Both the position numbers and the translations under genes were made by a program. A DNA stretch of 64,000 nt from Algoriphagus chordae (GTDB lineage: Bacteria > Bacteroidota > Bacteroidia > Cytophagales > Cyclobacteriaceae), in assembly GCF_003254055.1 (NCBI RefSeq), contig NZ_QKZT01000003.1:62001-126000 (forward strand), in the 5' to 3' direction. Positions 55,583 through 64,000 of the stretch are shown in pieces. The stretch's first letter is position 1. Each line of letters begins with the position of its first letter. The notes under the pieces were generated by a model. It was not told the origin of the DNA, made no database searches, and worked only from the letters and a program-made list of their open reading frames with translations.

Positions 55583-57943
55583 ATGTGGAAAAACTACCTA
55601 AAAATCGCCTGGAGAAATATCACTAGAAGTAAGGGATATGCATTAATCAATATTGCCGGACTGGGAATTGGGATGGCTGCCTCGATCTTAATACTGATCT
55701 GGGTACAATTCGAGCTATCTGTTGACCGTTTTCACGAGAATTCAGACCGGGTGTATGCCAACTGGAGAAATGCTGAAATGCAAGGGGAGATTTTTACATG
55801 GGATTACACCCCTGCACCCTATGCCGCTGCTCTGAAGGAACAGTTTCCTGAAGTGGCGGAGGTAGCTAGGATCACAGAGTGGGATCAACAACTCCTGACT
55901 GTAGGTGAGAAGAGTTTTTACGAAGAAGCTACTTTTACTGATCCCGGATTTTTTGAGATGTTTAGTTTCGAAGCATTGGAAGGTGATCCTATAGCTGCTT
56001 TGACTGAACCAGGGAATATAATATTGACTGAGTCTGTAGCCAAAAAACTCTTCGGCGAGTCCTCTGCAATGGGGAAATCCGTCACGGTAGAAAAGCAAAT
56101 GGATTTTGAGGTGAAGGCTGTGATTAAAGATTTGCCAAATAACACTGATTTCCCCTTTACGGTATTTTTACCTTTTAAGAAGTTGGAAGCAATGGGCTGG
56201 GCAGATGATTACTGGGGGAATAATTCTTACCGCACTTTTACCATGCTAAATGAGGGGACTGATCTTGCAGGATTTACTCAGAAGTTTAATGACTTCACTG
56301 CCAAGAATTCTGAAATGAAAGATGTCTCAGATTTTCTATTTCCTATCAAGGATTTGCATCTGTATGCAAAGTTTGAAAATGGGAAATCTGTAGGTGGTAA
56401 AATAGAACTGATCAAGATGTTTGGGATAGTTTCTATCATTGTTTTGTTGATTGCTGCTATCAATTTTGTGAATCTGAGTACTGCACAAAGTGATAAGCGG
56501 TCCAAAGAAGTAGGCATCAGAAAAATCTCTGGAGCAGGAAAGGGAATGTTGATTGGTCAGTTCTTGGCTGAATCTATTTTGATTGCTCTTACGGCTTATA
56601 TTCTAGCCATTGTCATTGTTTCTCTGTCTTTTTCATGGTTTAAAGATTTGGTTGGGCAGGACTTGGAGAATCCATTTACCCAGCCTTTCTTCTGGGGGAT
56701 TTCTGTGGCTTATATCTTTGTGACAGGGATTCTGGCTGGAAGTTATCCTGCGTTTTTATTGAGTTCCTACAAGCCAGCAGTGGTGTTCAAGTCCAAGATG
56801 AATGGCAAAAAGAGCTTTGGTTTAAAGCCTCGTGAAGTCTTGGTTGTATTTCAATTTGCCGTAGTTGTAACCTTGATTTCGAGTGTGTGGATAGTGCAAG
56901 ACCAGATGAAATTTGTGCAGAATAGGGATTTGGGGATAGATAAGGATAATTTGATTTTTCATACTGTAACCGAGAATATGAGGGAGAATAAAGCAGCACT
57001 TCGAAATGAACTGCTAGCACTCCCAGAAGTCAAATCAGTAAGCTACACTTTTTCGCCTTTGACAGAAATCTATAGTGATACAGATGCGATGAATTGGCAG
57101 GGAAAAGACCCTGAATTCAAAACCAATATTAGTCGGATGGGGACTGATGCCGATTTGGTACAAACAGCTGGGATGGAGTTGCTATCGGGAAGGGATATTG
57201 ATATTTATAACTTCCCAAGTGATAGTCTAGCAGCGATAATCAATGAGAAAACCGTGGCAGTAATGGGTTTCAGGGACCCTATCGGACAGGTGATTGAAGA
57301 TGATGAATTGAAGTTTACTGTAGTAGGAGTGGTCAAAGATTTCATTATGGATTCGCCTTTTGACAATGCTGTCCCGATCGTGGTGATGGGGCCGAAACGT
57401 AACTTGAATTTCATCCATATTCGATTTGCTCAGGGAGGAGATTATGTGAATTCTCTGGCAAGTGTGGAGACTGTTTTCAATAAGTTTAATCCTGACTCTC
57501 CTTTTGACTACAAGTTCGTGGATGAGGAACACGCACAGAAATTCAGTTCTCAGAAGCGTACTGCCAAGCTAACTTCTCTCTTTACAGGTTTAGCAGTGAT
57601 GATATCTTGCATGGGACTTTTTGGCTTGGCCACCTTTATCGCTGAGCGAAGAAGGAAGGAGATCTCTGTACGAAAAGTAATGGGAGCTTCTATAAGCAGT
57701 GTGGTAGGATTGATATCTTCGGAATTCACCAAGTTGGTGCTAATTTCAGTGATCATCGGCATACCTACCACCTGGTACTTTATGTCTGACTGGCTGGAGA
57801 CCTTCGCATATAGGACAACTATAAATTGGACCGTATTCCTATGGACAGGAGGTTTGACGCTTTTGATAGCGCTGCTTACTGTAAGTTCACAAGCGATTAA
57901 AGCGGCTTTGGTGAATCCAGCGGAGACTTTAAAATCTGAGTAG
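55583..57943 (+). CDS. FtsX/MacB-type ABC permease 6
   Basis: This 786-residue permease starts MWKNYLKIAWRNITRSKGYAL. First core VLLIAAINFVNLSTAQSDKRSKEVGIRKISGAG, second SCMGLFGLATFIAERRRKEISVRKVMGAS, tail NPAETLKSE. The order of domains equals that of the other five. It ends the permease run; no promoter palindrome was found before it. Confidence 0.93.
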   Translation: MWKNYLKIAWRNITRSKGYALINIAGLGIGMAASILILIWVQFELSVDRFHENSDRVYANWRNAEMQGEIFTWDYTPAPYAAALKEQFPEVAEVARITEWDQQLLTVGEKSFYEEATFTDPGFFEMFSFEALEGDPIAALTEPGNIILTESVAKKLFGESSAMGKSVTVEKQMDFEVKAVIKDLPNNTDFPFTVFLPFKKLEAMGWADDYWGNNSYRTFTMLNEGTDLAGFTQKFNDFTAKNSEMKDVSDFLFPIKDLHLYAKFENGKSVGGKIELIKMFGIVSIIVLLIAAINFVNLSTAQSDKRSKEVGIRKISGAGKGMLIGQFLAESILIALTAYILAIVIVSLSFSWFKDLVGQDLENPFTQPFFWGISVAYIFVTGILAGSYPAFLLSSYKPAVVFKSKMNGKKSFGLKPREVLVVFQFAVVVTLISSVWIVQDQMKFVQNRDLGIDKDNLIFHTVTENMRENKAALRNELLALPEVKSVSYTFSPLTEIYSDTDAMNWQGKDPEFKTNISRMGTDADLVQTAGMELLSGRDIDIYNFPSDSLAAIINEKTVAVMGFRDPIGQVIEDDELKFTVVGVVKDFIMDSPFDNAVPIVVMGPKRNLNFIHIRFAQGGDYVNSLASVETVFNKFNPDSPFDYKFVDEEHAQKFSSQKRTAKLTSLFTGLAVMISCMGLFGLATFIAERRRKEISVRKVMGASISSVVGLISSEFTKLVLISVIIGIPTTWYFMSDWLETFAYRTTINWTVFLWTGGLTLLIALLTVSSQAIKAALVNPAETLKSE

Positions 57944-58009
57944 GGGAGAATTTTAAGATGTCCTGTGGTTTGACATAGGGCATCATACTTTGCTAGCTAT
58001 GAGCCTTAG

Positions 58010-58894
58010 TTATTTGTAGTAGTCCCAAAGTACCTTTGAAAGGTAGATTTCCACACCAACATTGACCGACATATAGCCATCATAGCGATTGTCTAAGCCT
58101 GAACCACGGCGAATTCTTCCTCCATTTTCAAGAATTTTATCTACGTCTGGCATGCCATTACTGTCCATGAAATCAGGATTTCGAACAGCCAAGCGAAGAC
58201 GATCAGGGTTGTTGCCAGTGACGTAGTCATCCACCAAATCAAGGTAAAATTCTGAGATGTTATATGCTGAAATATCGTCTAGATAGTCAGTCATAGTGAA
58301 TCTGTAATTCCCCTCAATTATCAAATCCATATATACATTGAGCTTGTATTTTAGCCCTAAGCCCATTGGGAAAACCACTACATATTTCTCGTAGGGGTTG
58401 TTTTCCAGTTGTAGCGGACGTAACTCAACCCATTCTCCATCCAGTTGAGTTTTGGGATTGTTAGAAGATATTCCCAACCCCGCGAAAATGTATGGATTCC
58501 AGAATGCACGACTTATGGCATATTTCTTTACTGGAAATAAGTAGTACTCCACCATTCCTAACATCTCCCAATTAGTTGACTGGAAATCTAAGTTTCGCGG
58601 AATTCTTTCTGCACGAGGATCTGAAGGAGCATCTGATCCAGATATTTTGTAATAGCTGAATTGTGCTCGTGCTTTAAGGTTTGTACCGAAAGTGTAATTA
58701 GCATTAATGTTTACATTCCAATTCGGCTGTATTCCTTCTGAGTATTTCCAGAAATTGTACAATTCTCCGAAATACTGCGAGGCACCCGCTGTGGCGGATA
58801 TGGACCAGGGCTCCTCAAAACGGTATGGATAGAAACTCTGGGAATAGGCCAGTGAAGATGAGAGAAAAAATAAAACGAAGAGTGTTTTTTTCAT
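58010..58894 (-). CDS. DUF6089 outer membrane beta-barrel protein
   Basis: This 294-residue protein has a signal peptide (MKKTLFVLFFLSSSLAYSQ) and the DUF6089 pattern: WSISATAGASQYFGELYN near the start, a barrel with YIFAGLGISSNNPKTQ and GLGLKYKLNVYMDLIIEG, and an end at VNVGVEIYLSKVLWDYYK. The family is widespread in Bacteroidota; function is not established. It stands alone, minus strand, convergent with permease 6. Confidence 0.85.
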   Translation of the reverse strand: MKKTLFVLFFLSSSLAYSQSFYPYRFEEPWSISATAGASQYFGELYNFWKYSEGIQPNWNVNINANYTFGTNLKARAQFSYYKISGSDAPSDPRAERIPRNLDFQSTNWEMLGMVEYYLFPVKKYAISRAFWNPYIFAGLGISSNNPKTQLDGEWVELRPLQLENNPYEKYVVVFPMGLGLKYKLNVYMDLIIEGNYRFTMTDYLDDISAYNISEFYLDLVDDYVTGNNPDRLRLAVRNPDFMDSNGMPDVDKILENGGRIRRGSGLDNRYDGYMSVNVGVEIYLSKVLWDYYK

Positions 58895-58945
58895 AGAAGC
58901 CTTCGCTATAGTGTTCCAGAACTTGGATGGGCGCTGAAAATTAGA

Positions 58946-59848
58946 CTAATTTTCTAACTTTTCAAATCCTGACCTGAGATGAAGATCGCGTTGTGGGAAT
59001 GGAATCTCAATGCCTTCCTCACCAAATTTTTTGAAGATCGCATAATATAATTGGCTTTTCAACACTTTTGGGCGGTTGATATATTCAGATGACCAGACAC
59101 GAAGGATGAAGTTGATGCTATTGTCTCCGTAGCTATCGAAAAGCACATCTGGAGCAGGAGTATTCAGTACACCATTGTTTTCTTTTGCGGCTGCTATAAG
59201 GATACTTTTTACCTTTTCTGGATCTTCCTTATATGCTACTCCAACTGGAAAATTGAAGCGAATATTTCTGTCATTATGAGACCAGTTGATTACAGGACTG
59301 TCAATAAATTGACTGTTTGGGACAATGATCGTAATGTTGTCATTGGTGACGATAGTGGTAGATCGAGCTGAAATTCGGATTACATCTCCAGATACGTCGC
59401 CCACTTCGATGCGATCTCCCACTTTTATTGGCTGTTCAAAAAGGATAATCAGCCCAGAAATAAAGTTGTTGGTGATGTTTTGTAGACCAAAACCAATACC
59501 CACACCAAGTGCTCCGGCTAGTATCCCGAAGGCACTCAGATCTACTCCGTTTGTTTGGAGGATAGAAAATACACCGGCCAAAATCAGCACGTACTTGACT
59601 ATCATCCCGATGGAGGATCTGGTGCCTGAGTCGATCTGATATCGTGTCAAAACCTTGTGAACCAGCAATCTTCGAACCCACTCGGTTACGATGAATAGGA
59701 CTATAAATGAGATGATCAAGGTGAGGATCAAGCCTACCGTGAGCTTAGAGTCTCCTAGGTTGACTAGGCTGTAATTGAATATTTCCTGTATCCATTCGAT
59801 AAAGCCCTGGGCCTTCTCTTCAGCTACTTCTTTTATTTGCTGCTGCAT
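58946..59848 (-). CDS. MscS-type mechanosensitive channel
   Basis: This 300-residue protein has three membrane helices (about 27-51, 83-105, 110-140) and the MscS pore and beta domain: FGILAGALGVGIGFGLQN, NNFISGLIILFEQPIKVGDRI, then VRISARSTTIVTNDNITIIVPNS. The length fits small MscS channels that release solutes upon osmotic downshift. It is a single gene 51 bp upstream of the DUF6089 gene on the same strand. Confidence 0.93.
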   Translation of the reverse strand: MQQQIKEVAEEKAQGFIEWIQEIFNYSLVNLGDSKLTVGLILTLIISFIVLFIVTEWVRRLLVHKVLTRYQIDSGTRSSIGMIVKYVLILAGVFSILQTNGVDLSAFGILAGALGVGIGFGLQNITNNFISGLIILFEQPIKVGDRIEVGDVSGDVIRISARSTTIVTNDNITIIVPNSQFIDSPVINWSHNDRNIRFNFPVGVAYKEDPEKVKSILIAAAKENNGVLNTPAPDVLFDSYGDNSINFILRVWSSEYINRPKVLKSQLYYAIFKKFGEEGIEIPFPQRDLHLRSGFEKLEN

Positions 59849-60012
59849 TTAGTTGGTGCTTTCTATTCTTCATTCAATTCTAAAGCTATTCAGAATTACC
59901 TTTTAATGTAATATAATTCTATCACAACATGCTATTTTATGGATTGTTCTGTTTCTTTTGGTAAGGAAGCAGTCTTTAGAAATAATTAATTGAATTTGGC
60001 TAATTTTGGAGT

Positions 60013-61554
60013 ATGAGCAAGCAAAAGGAAGAGCTAGAGCACAGGCTTAAGCTTAGAAATATAAAACTCTCGGATTATGATGATATCCGTGAGATAATGG
60101 TTTCTATTTATAAAAATGAAAGTGGAGTCTGGACCAAAGAAGAGTTCAAAAACCAAATAAAAGCTTTTCCTGAAGGTCAGATTGGGATCGAAGACAACGG
60201 CAAAGTAGTAGCGGCAGCGATGAGTTTGGTGGTCGATTACAATAAATTCGGGGACAATCATACCTATGATCAGATCACTGGCTTTGGCAAATTCGACACA
60301 CATGACATGGAAGGGGATACCTTGTATGGCACGGATGTGTTTGTGCATACGGAGTACCGTGGCATGCGACTTGGCAGAAGGTTGTATGATGTGCGTAAGG
60401 AAATTTGTGAAAATTTAAATCTTCGCTCCATCATCGCAGGTGGCAGAATTCCCGGTTATACAAATTACGCGGAGGAGATGACTCCAAGGAAATATATCGA
60501 TTTAGTCAAAAACAAAGAGATTTTTGACTCAGTCTTGTCTTTCCAGTTGGCTAATGAATTTCACGTAAGAAAGGTGATTACTAAGTATTTACCTTCAGAT
60601 ACTGATTCCCGGGCTTATGCAACACTTCTCGAGTGGATCAATATCTACTACGAAAAGGACGAGAAACTAATAGGAAATAAAAAGTCAATTATCCGCCTCG
60701 GATTGGTGCAGTGGAAGATGCGTCGATTCTCCAATGTGGATGATCTGATGCAGCAAGTGGAGTTCTTCGTGGATACAGTTTCTGGTTACAAATCAGATTT
60801 CTGCCTACTTCCCGAATTTTTCAACGCACCGCTTCTGGCAGAATTCAATGATATGGATGCTTCTGAAGCAATCCGAAATCTCGCAGATTATACAGACGAA
60901 ATTATTAGCCGCATGAGCGATCTGGCGGTTTCTTATAACGTGAACATCGTCGCGGGTTCCATGCCTGAGTATGATGGAAAAAAGCTGAGAAATGTGAGTT
61001 ACCTCTGCCGAAGAGATGGTACGCAGGACAAGCAATATAAACTTCACATTACTCCTGATGAGGCATCTTACTGGGGACTTCAGGGTGGAAATGGTATCAA
61101 TGTATTCGAAACTGATGCGGGAAGAATAGGTATTTTGATCTGCTATGATGTGGAATTCCCAGAACTGGGAAGAATTCTCGCGGAGCAAGAAATGGACATT
61201 TTATTTGTGCCGTTTTGGACAGATACTAAGAATGCATTCCTCAGAGTAAATACCTGCGCCAAATCTCGAGCGATCGAAAATGAATGTTATGTAGCGATTA
61301 CTGGTTCGGTGGGTAACCTGCCGAAAGTGGAGAATATGGATATTCAGTATTCTCAGGCTGCGATTTATTCTCCTTCAGATTTCTCTTTTCCTCATGATGC
61401 GGTAGTGGCGATGGCTTCAGAAAATGAAGAAACAATCATCGTGGCCGATGTGGATTTGGATCTTTTGACCAAGCAGCGAAAAGCAGGAAGTGTACGAAAT
61501 CTCGAGCAAAGAAGGCTCGACCTTTATTCAATTCAATGGAAACAGAAAAAATAG
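60013..61554 (+). CDS. GNAT-carbon-nitrogen hydrolase fusion protein
   Basis: This 513-residue protein joins an N-terminal GNAT acetyltransferase (about 12-180; YGTDVFVHTEYRGMRLGRRLYD is the acetyl-CoA loop) to a nitrilase-type hydrolase (about 226-510). The hydrolase triad is E268 (LLPEFF), K343 (YKLHITP) and C377 (LICYDVEFPE). This fusion is known in several bacterial phyla as a bifunctional family without a settled substrate. The stop lies 19 bp inside kdsC, so the genes are translationally linked. Confidence 0.9.
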   Translation: MSKQKEELEHRLKLRNIKLSDYDDIREIMVSIYKNESGVWTKEEFKNQIKAFPEGQIGIEDNGKVVAAAMSLVVDYNKFGDNHTYDQITGFGKFDTHDMEGDTLYGTDVFVHTEYRGMRLGRRLYDVRKEICENLNLRSIIAGGRIPGYTNYAEEMTPRKYIDLVKNKEIFDSVLSFQLANEFHVRKVITKYLPSDTDSRAYATLLEWINIYYEKDEKLIGNKKSIIRLGLVQWKMRRFSNVDDLMQQVEFFVDTVSGYKSDFCLLPEFFNAPLLAEFNDMDASEAIRNLADYTDEIISRMSDLAVSYNVNIVAGSMPEYDGKKLRNVSYLCRRDGTQDKQYKLHITPDEASYWGLQGGNGINVFETDAGRIGILICYDVEFPELGRILAEQEMDILFVPFWTDTKNAFLRVNTCAKSRAIENECYVAITGSVGNLPKVENMDIQYSQAAIYSPSDFSFPHDAVVAMASENEETIIVADVDLDLLTKQRKAGSVRNLEQRRLDLYSIQWKQKK

Positions 61555-62120
61555 TAGCTGATTACTTCGCCCACGTTTCGGATGAGGTGTGGGAAAGAGC
61601 AGCCAATATAAAACTCATCATCACAGATATAGATGGAGTGATGACTGACGGCGGAATTATCTACGATGATAATAAGCTGGAATTCAAAAAATTCAATGTA
61701 AAGGATGGCTTAATAGTTTATCACTTGCGAAAAAGCGGCTTGATGGTAGGAGCAATCACCGGTAGAGAATCCTTCGTGGTGCAAAATCGCTGTGAGGAAC
61801 TCAAGTTTGATTTTCATTACCATGGCGTAAAAAACAAGGGTAAGAAGTTTAACGAAGTCTTAGAAACCCTTGAACACCAAACTGATGAAGTTGCTTACAT
61901 CGGAGATGATTTGATTGATCTCCCGATTTTGGCTCGTGTAGGTCTGGCAGTAGTGTCTGCCGATGCGGTGGAATACGTGAAGCCTATCGCTCATTATGTG
62001 TCTAGATTTAAAGGCGGAGAAGGCGTTTTTAGAGAAGTTGGAGATTTACTTCTTCATGCCAAGAAACAACTTGTCCCATTAATTGATACTTTATCCCAAA
62101 AGGAAAATGATAAGAAATAA
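61536..62120 (+). CDS. kdsC: KDO-8-phosphate phosphatase, KdsC type
   Basis: This 194-residue HAD phosphatase has DIDGVMTDG (D31 and D33), TGRESFVVQNRCEEL and YIGDDLIDLPIL with D124/D125, and no cap domain, as in KdsC tetramers. It removes phosphate from KDO-8-phosphate for lipopolysaccharide. The ATG lies within the preceding gene. A YrbI-like general role cannot be excluded, but kdsA follows. Confidence 0.9.
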   Translation: METEKIVADYFAHVSDEVWERAANIKLIITDIDGVMTDGGIIYDDNKLEFKKFNVKDGLIVYHLRKSGLMVGAITGRESFVVQNRCEELKFDFHYHGVKNKGKKFNEVLETLEHQTDEVAYIGDDLIDLPILARVGLAVVSADAVEYVKPIAHYVSRFKGGEGVFREVGDLLLHAKKQLVPLIDTLSQKENDKK

Positions 62121-62127
62121 CCAAGCT

Positions 62128-62958
62128 ATGCGTATCACAGATTCGGTGATTTTAGGAGAAGATAAACCTGTATTATTCTCTGGCCCATGCGCTGTAGAAA
62201 GCTATGATATCTGTCTGGAAATAGGGACAAAAGTCAAGGAATGGGCCGATCAGCATGGATTTTCATATGTGTTTAAAGCTTCCTTTGATAAAGCCAATCG
62301 AACTTCCTCAGGATCTTTTCGAAGCATCGGAATGGACAAATCATTGGAAGTTCTACAGCGCGTAGGTAATGCATTGAATGTTCCCTTGGTTACAGATATC
62401 CATGAAAGCTATCAGGTGAAGGATGTTGCGGAAGTAGTAGATGTGTTGCAGATCCCTGCGTTTTTATGTCGGCAGACGGATTTGCTTTTAGCCGCAGGCG
62501 AAAGTGGAAAAGCTGTCAAGATCAAGCGTGGCCAATTTATGGCTCCTGAGGACATGCAATACGCAGTGACCAAAGTGAGGTCTACAGGAAATCAGAATGT
62601 CTGTTTGACAGAAAGAGGTTTTTCTTTGGGTTACCACAATTTGGTGGTAGATATGAGAGGTTTGCCGATTATGCGCCAGTTTGCACCAGTAGTTTTTGAT
62701 ATCACGCATTCTGTGCAGCAGCCAGGAGGTCAAGGCGGAACTAGTGGAGGTCAACGTGAATTCGCGCCAATTCTAGCTAGAGCAGCAGCGGCAACTGGAA
62801 TTGATGGATTCTTTATTGAGACTCATCCAGACCCATCTGTAGCACTGAGCGATGGGCCAAATTTGATCCCTCTTCACAAAATGGGACAATTCTTAGAGAT
62901 GCTCAAGGAAGCTTGGGAGCTGGGAAGAAAGTACCAGGGTTTTGATGTTAACAACTAA
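62128..62958 (+). CDS. kdsA: KDO-8-phosphate synthase (metal-dependent)
   Basis: This 276-residue enzyme condenses phosphoenolpyruvate with arabinose-5-phosphate. Motifs are FSGPCAVES near 17-25, FKASFDKANRTS, TDIHE, IPAFLCRQTDLL, GQFMAPEDM and DITHSVQQPGGQGG. C21 in GPCAVES is the metal ligand of the metal-dependent class (Asn in the E. coli type). I chose ATG 62128; an earlier ATG at 62107 would overlap kdsC and add seven residues. Confidence 0.93.
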   Translation: MRITDSVILGEDKPVLFSGPCAVESYDICLEIGTKVKEWADQHGFSYVFKASFDKANRTSSGSFRSIGMDKSLEVLQRVGNALNVPLVTDIHESYQVKDVAEVVDVLQIPAFLCRQTDLLLAAGESGKAVKIKRGQFMAPEDMQYAVTKVRSTGNQNVCLTERGFSLGYHNLVVDMRGLPIMRQFAPVVFDITHSVQQPGGQGGTSGGQREFAPILARAAAATGIDGFFIETHPDPSVALSDGPNLIPLHKMGQFLEMLKEAWELGRKYQGFDVNN

Positions 62959-62965
62959 TTAGACC

Positions 62966-64000
62966 ATGAAAAACAAACAGTTTTTGTACTTTCTTATTCT
63001 GTTTTTGGCAGGGAGTACTGTGGAGGCTTTTACGATCGACACCACCAAAACTTCAGAATTGATCAGGTTTCGTATCGAAACCGATAGTCCTGGTGAGAAA
63101 ATAAATATTCGAGGCACATCTTTGCTAACTACGGACGAGATCGTGAATTTTTACACATCACGCTATTTTGAAGAAGTCTGGTCCAGGGATGGGGTTTTGT
63201 CAGAGCTGGCCTATGAAATGAGATTTGAAATCAAACAAACACAGTTTGATGGATTAAATCCCAAGGACTACAACCTGGATATGATTGAGCTCCTATTTAG
63301 CAAGTTCGAAGCGAATAAATTGGCTAAGGAAGCTAATGATCCAGGTGATCTTGCTGACGTGGACATGTTGTTGAGCGATGCGTTTTTTTATTTGGCGAGC
63401 CACCTAGAAAGAGGAAAAGTGGATCCTTCCAAAATAGATGAAGAATGGGAAATTTCTCGAAAAGATCAATTGGTGAATTATCAGGATTTGCTATTGGAAG
63501 CAATCAACAAGCGCGAAATCCGCCAAAGCTTGGAGTCACTTTATCCTAAATTCAGTATCTACAAGAAGGGTAGAGAGGTACTTAGAGCTCTGGTGGAAGT
63601 AGAAGCTGAAGATACCCTTAATTGGAAAAAAATTAATGTTTCAAAGGCTCTGCGGGCTGGTGATCAGGATAGTAGTATTCCTATCCTTCGTTCTAGACTT
63701 CAGTATTGGGGCTTTTTGGAAACCTATGAACTTGAGCAGCCTAAGCTGTATGACTCCACTATGATGATCGGCGTGAAGAGTTTTCAAGCTGCTCACGGAA
63801 TGGACAATGATGGGATCATTGGGAAAATGACCGCTGCTGCCATGAATGACTCTCCAAGTAGGAAGGTCGAAAAGGCTAGAGTAAATATGGAGCGTCTAAG
63901 ATGGCTTCCTGATACCGTCAAGAAAGCTGAATTTATATTAGTGAATATCGCCAACTATCAGTTGGACTATTTGAAAAATCTGGACACGCTGCTCACAGAG
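62966..64000 (+). CDS. L,D-transpeptidase family protein, 5' part
   Basis: The frame is open from the ATG at 62966 to the window edge (345 codons). A signal peptide (MKNKQFLYFLILFLAGSTVEA) precedes a helical scaffold domain (YTSRYFEEVW, LASHLERGKVDPSK) as in YcbB-type enzymes, then a peptidoglycan-binding domain (IPILRSRLQYWGF, GVKSFQAAHGMDNDGIIG) and NMERLRWLP, which begins the approach to the YkuD domain. The catalytic Cys would be outside the window. YcbB-type enzymes form 3-3 cross-links in peptidoglycan. Confidence 0.85.
   Translation, partial: MKNKQFLYFLILFLAGSTVEAFTIDTTKTSELIRFRIETDSPGEKINIRGTSLLTTDEIVNFYTSRYFEEVWSRDGVLSELAYEMRFEIKQTQFDGLNPKDYNLDMIELLFSKFEANKLAKEANDPGDLADVDMLLSDAFFYLASHLERGKVDPSKIDEEWEISRKDQLVNYQDLLLEAINKREIRQSLESLYPKFSIYKKGREVLRALVEVEAEDTLNWKKINVSKALRAGDQDSSIPILRSRLQYWGFLETYELEQPKLYDSTMMIGVKSFQAAHGMDNDGIIGKMTAAAMNDSPSRKVEKARVNMERLRWLPDTVKKAEFILVNIANYQLDYLKNLDTLLTE

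Noticed and set aside
1-64000. tRNA, rRNA, CRISPR, prophage or intact insertion sequence
   Set aside because: None was recognised on either strand; no transposase or integrase gene is present.

Overview
The window looks like a chromosome segment from a member of the Bacteroidota, probably order Cytophagales and close to the Cyclobacteriaceae/Algoriphagus type. The basis is recognised families: TldD/TldE with a Tat signal, a DUF4159-MoxR-DUF58-BatA cluster, LytS/LytTR signalling, a SusC-less TonB receptor, DUF6089, FtsX/MacB-type permeases in arrays, and few Shine-Dalgarno sites. No rRNA or tRNA gene was seen. This placement is inference, not a database match.

Layout. 1-0.4 kb: end of a DUF1214 protein with a strong terminator. 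0.9-3.9 kb: exported TldD and its partner TldE. 4.0-11.4 kb: a tightly overlapping six-gene operon (DUF4159, MoxR ATPase, DUF58, BatA-like, two large membrane proteins). 11.6-13.7 kb: YHS protein, ATP-grasp enzyme, DinB-like protein. 13.8-21.1 kb (minus strand): two Tat-exported molybdopterin hydroxylase large subunits sharing one 2Fe-2S subunit, then an AraC-type DNA-binding protein lacking its sensor domain, a lipoprotein flavodoxin and two tandem NTF2-like proteins. 21.5-23.2 kb: LytS/LytTR two-component pair. 23.6-26.4 kb: TonB-dependent receptor and a TerB-like two-repeat protein.

26.6-57.9 kb is the most interesting part. A minus-strand sigma-54 response regulator and its histidine kinase face a plus-strand periplasmic adaptor (HlyD type), one ABC ATPase and six large FtsX-type permease paralogues. 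Four of the upstream regions carry the same two-part signal: a palindrome CGRACR-N4-TGTNCG centred 69.5-71.5 bp before a TGGCAT-type sigma-54 promoter. I read this as the operator/promoter set of the neighbouring regulator, whose sigma-54 contact loop is GSFTDA instead of GAFTGA. The permease array is split by a roughly 10 kb accessory block: a serine hydrolase flanked by a direct repeat of a permease gene end, a truncated gene end, an unclassified 725-residue protein with a pore-toxin-like helical N-terminus, a NamZ-type muramidase, an outer-membrane protein and a BNR-repeat protein. Many palindromic intergenic repeats (CGTCATTGCGAG family and GGTCTGTG hairpins) sit between the permease genes, including inside predicted transcripts.

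58.0-64.0 kb returns to envelope housekeeping: DUF6089 barrel, MscS channel, a GNAT-nitrilase fusion overlapping kdsC, kdsA for KDO synthesis, and the start of an L,D-transpeptidase that runs off the window.
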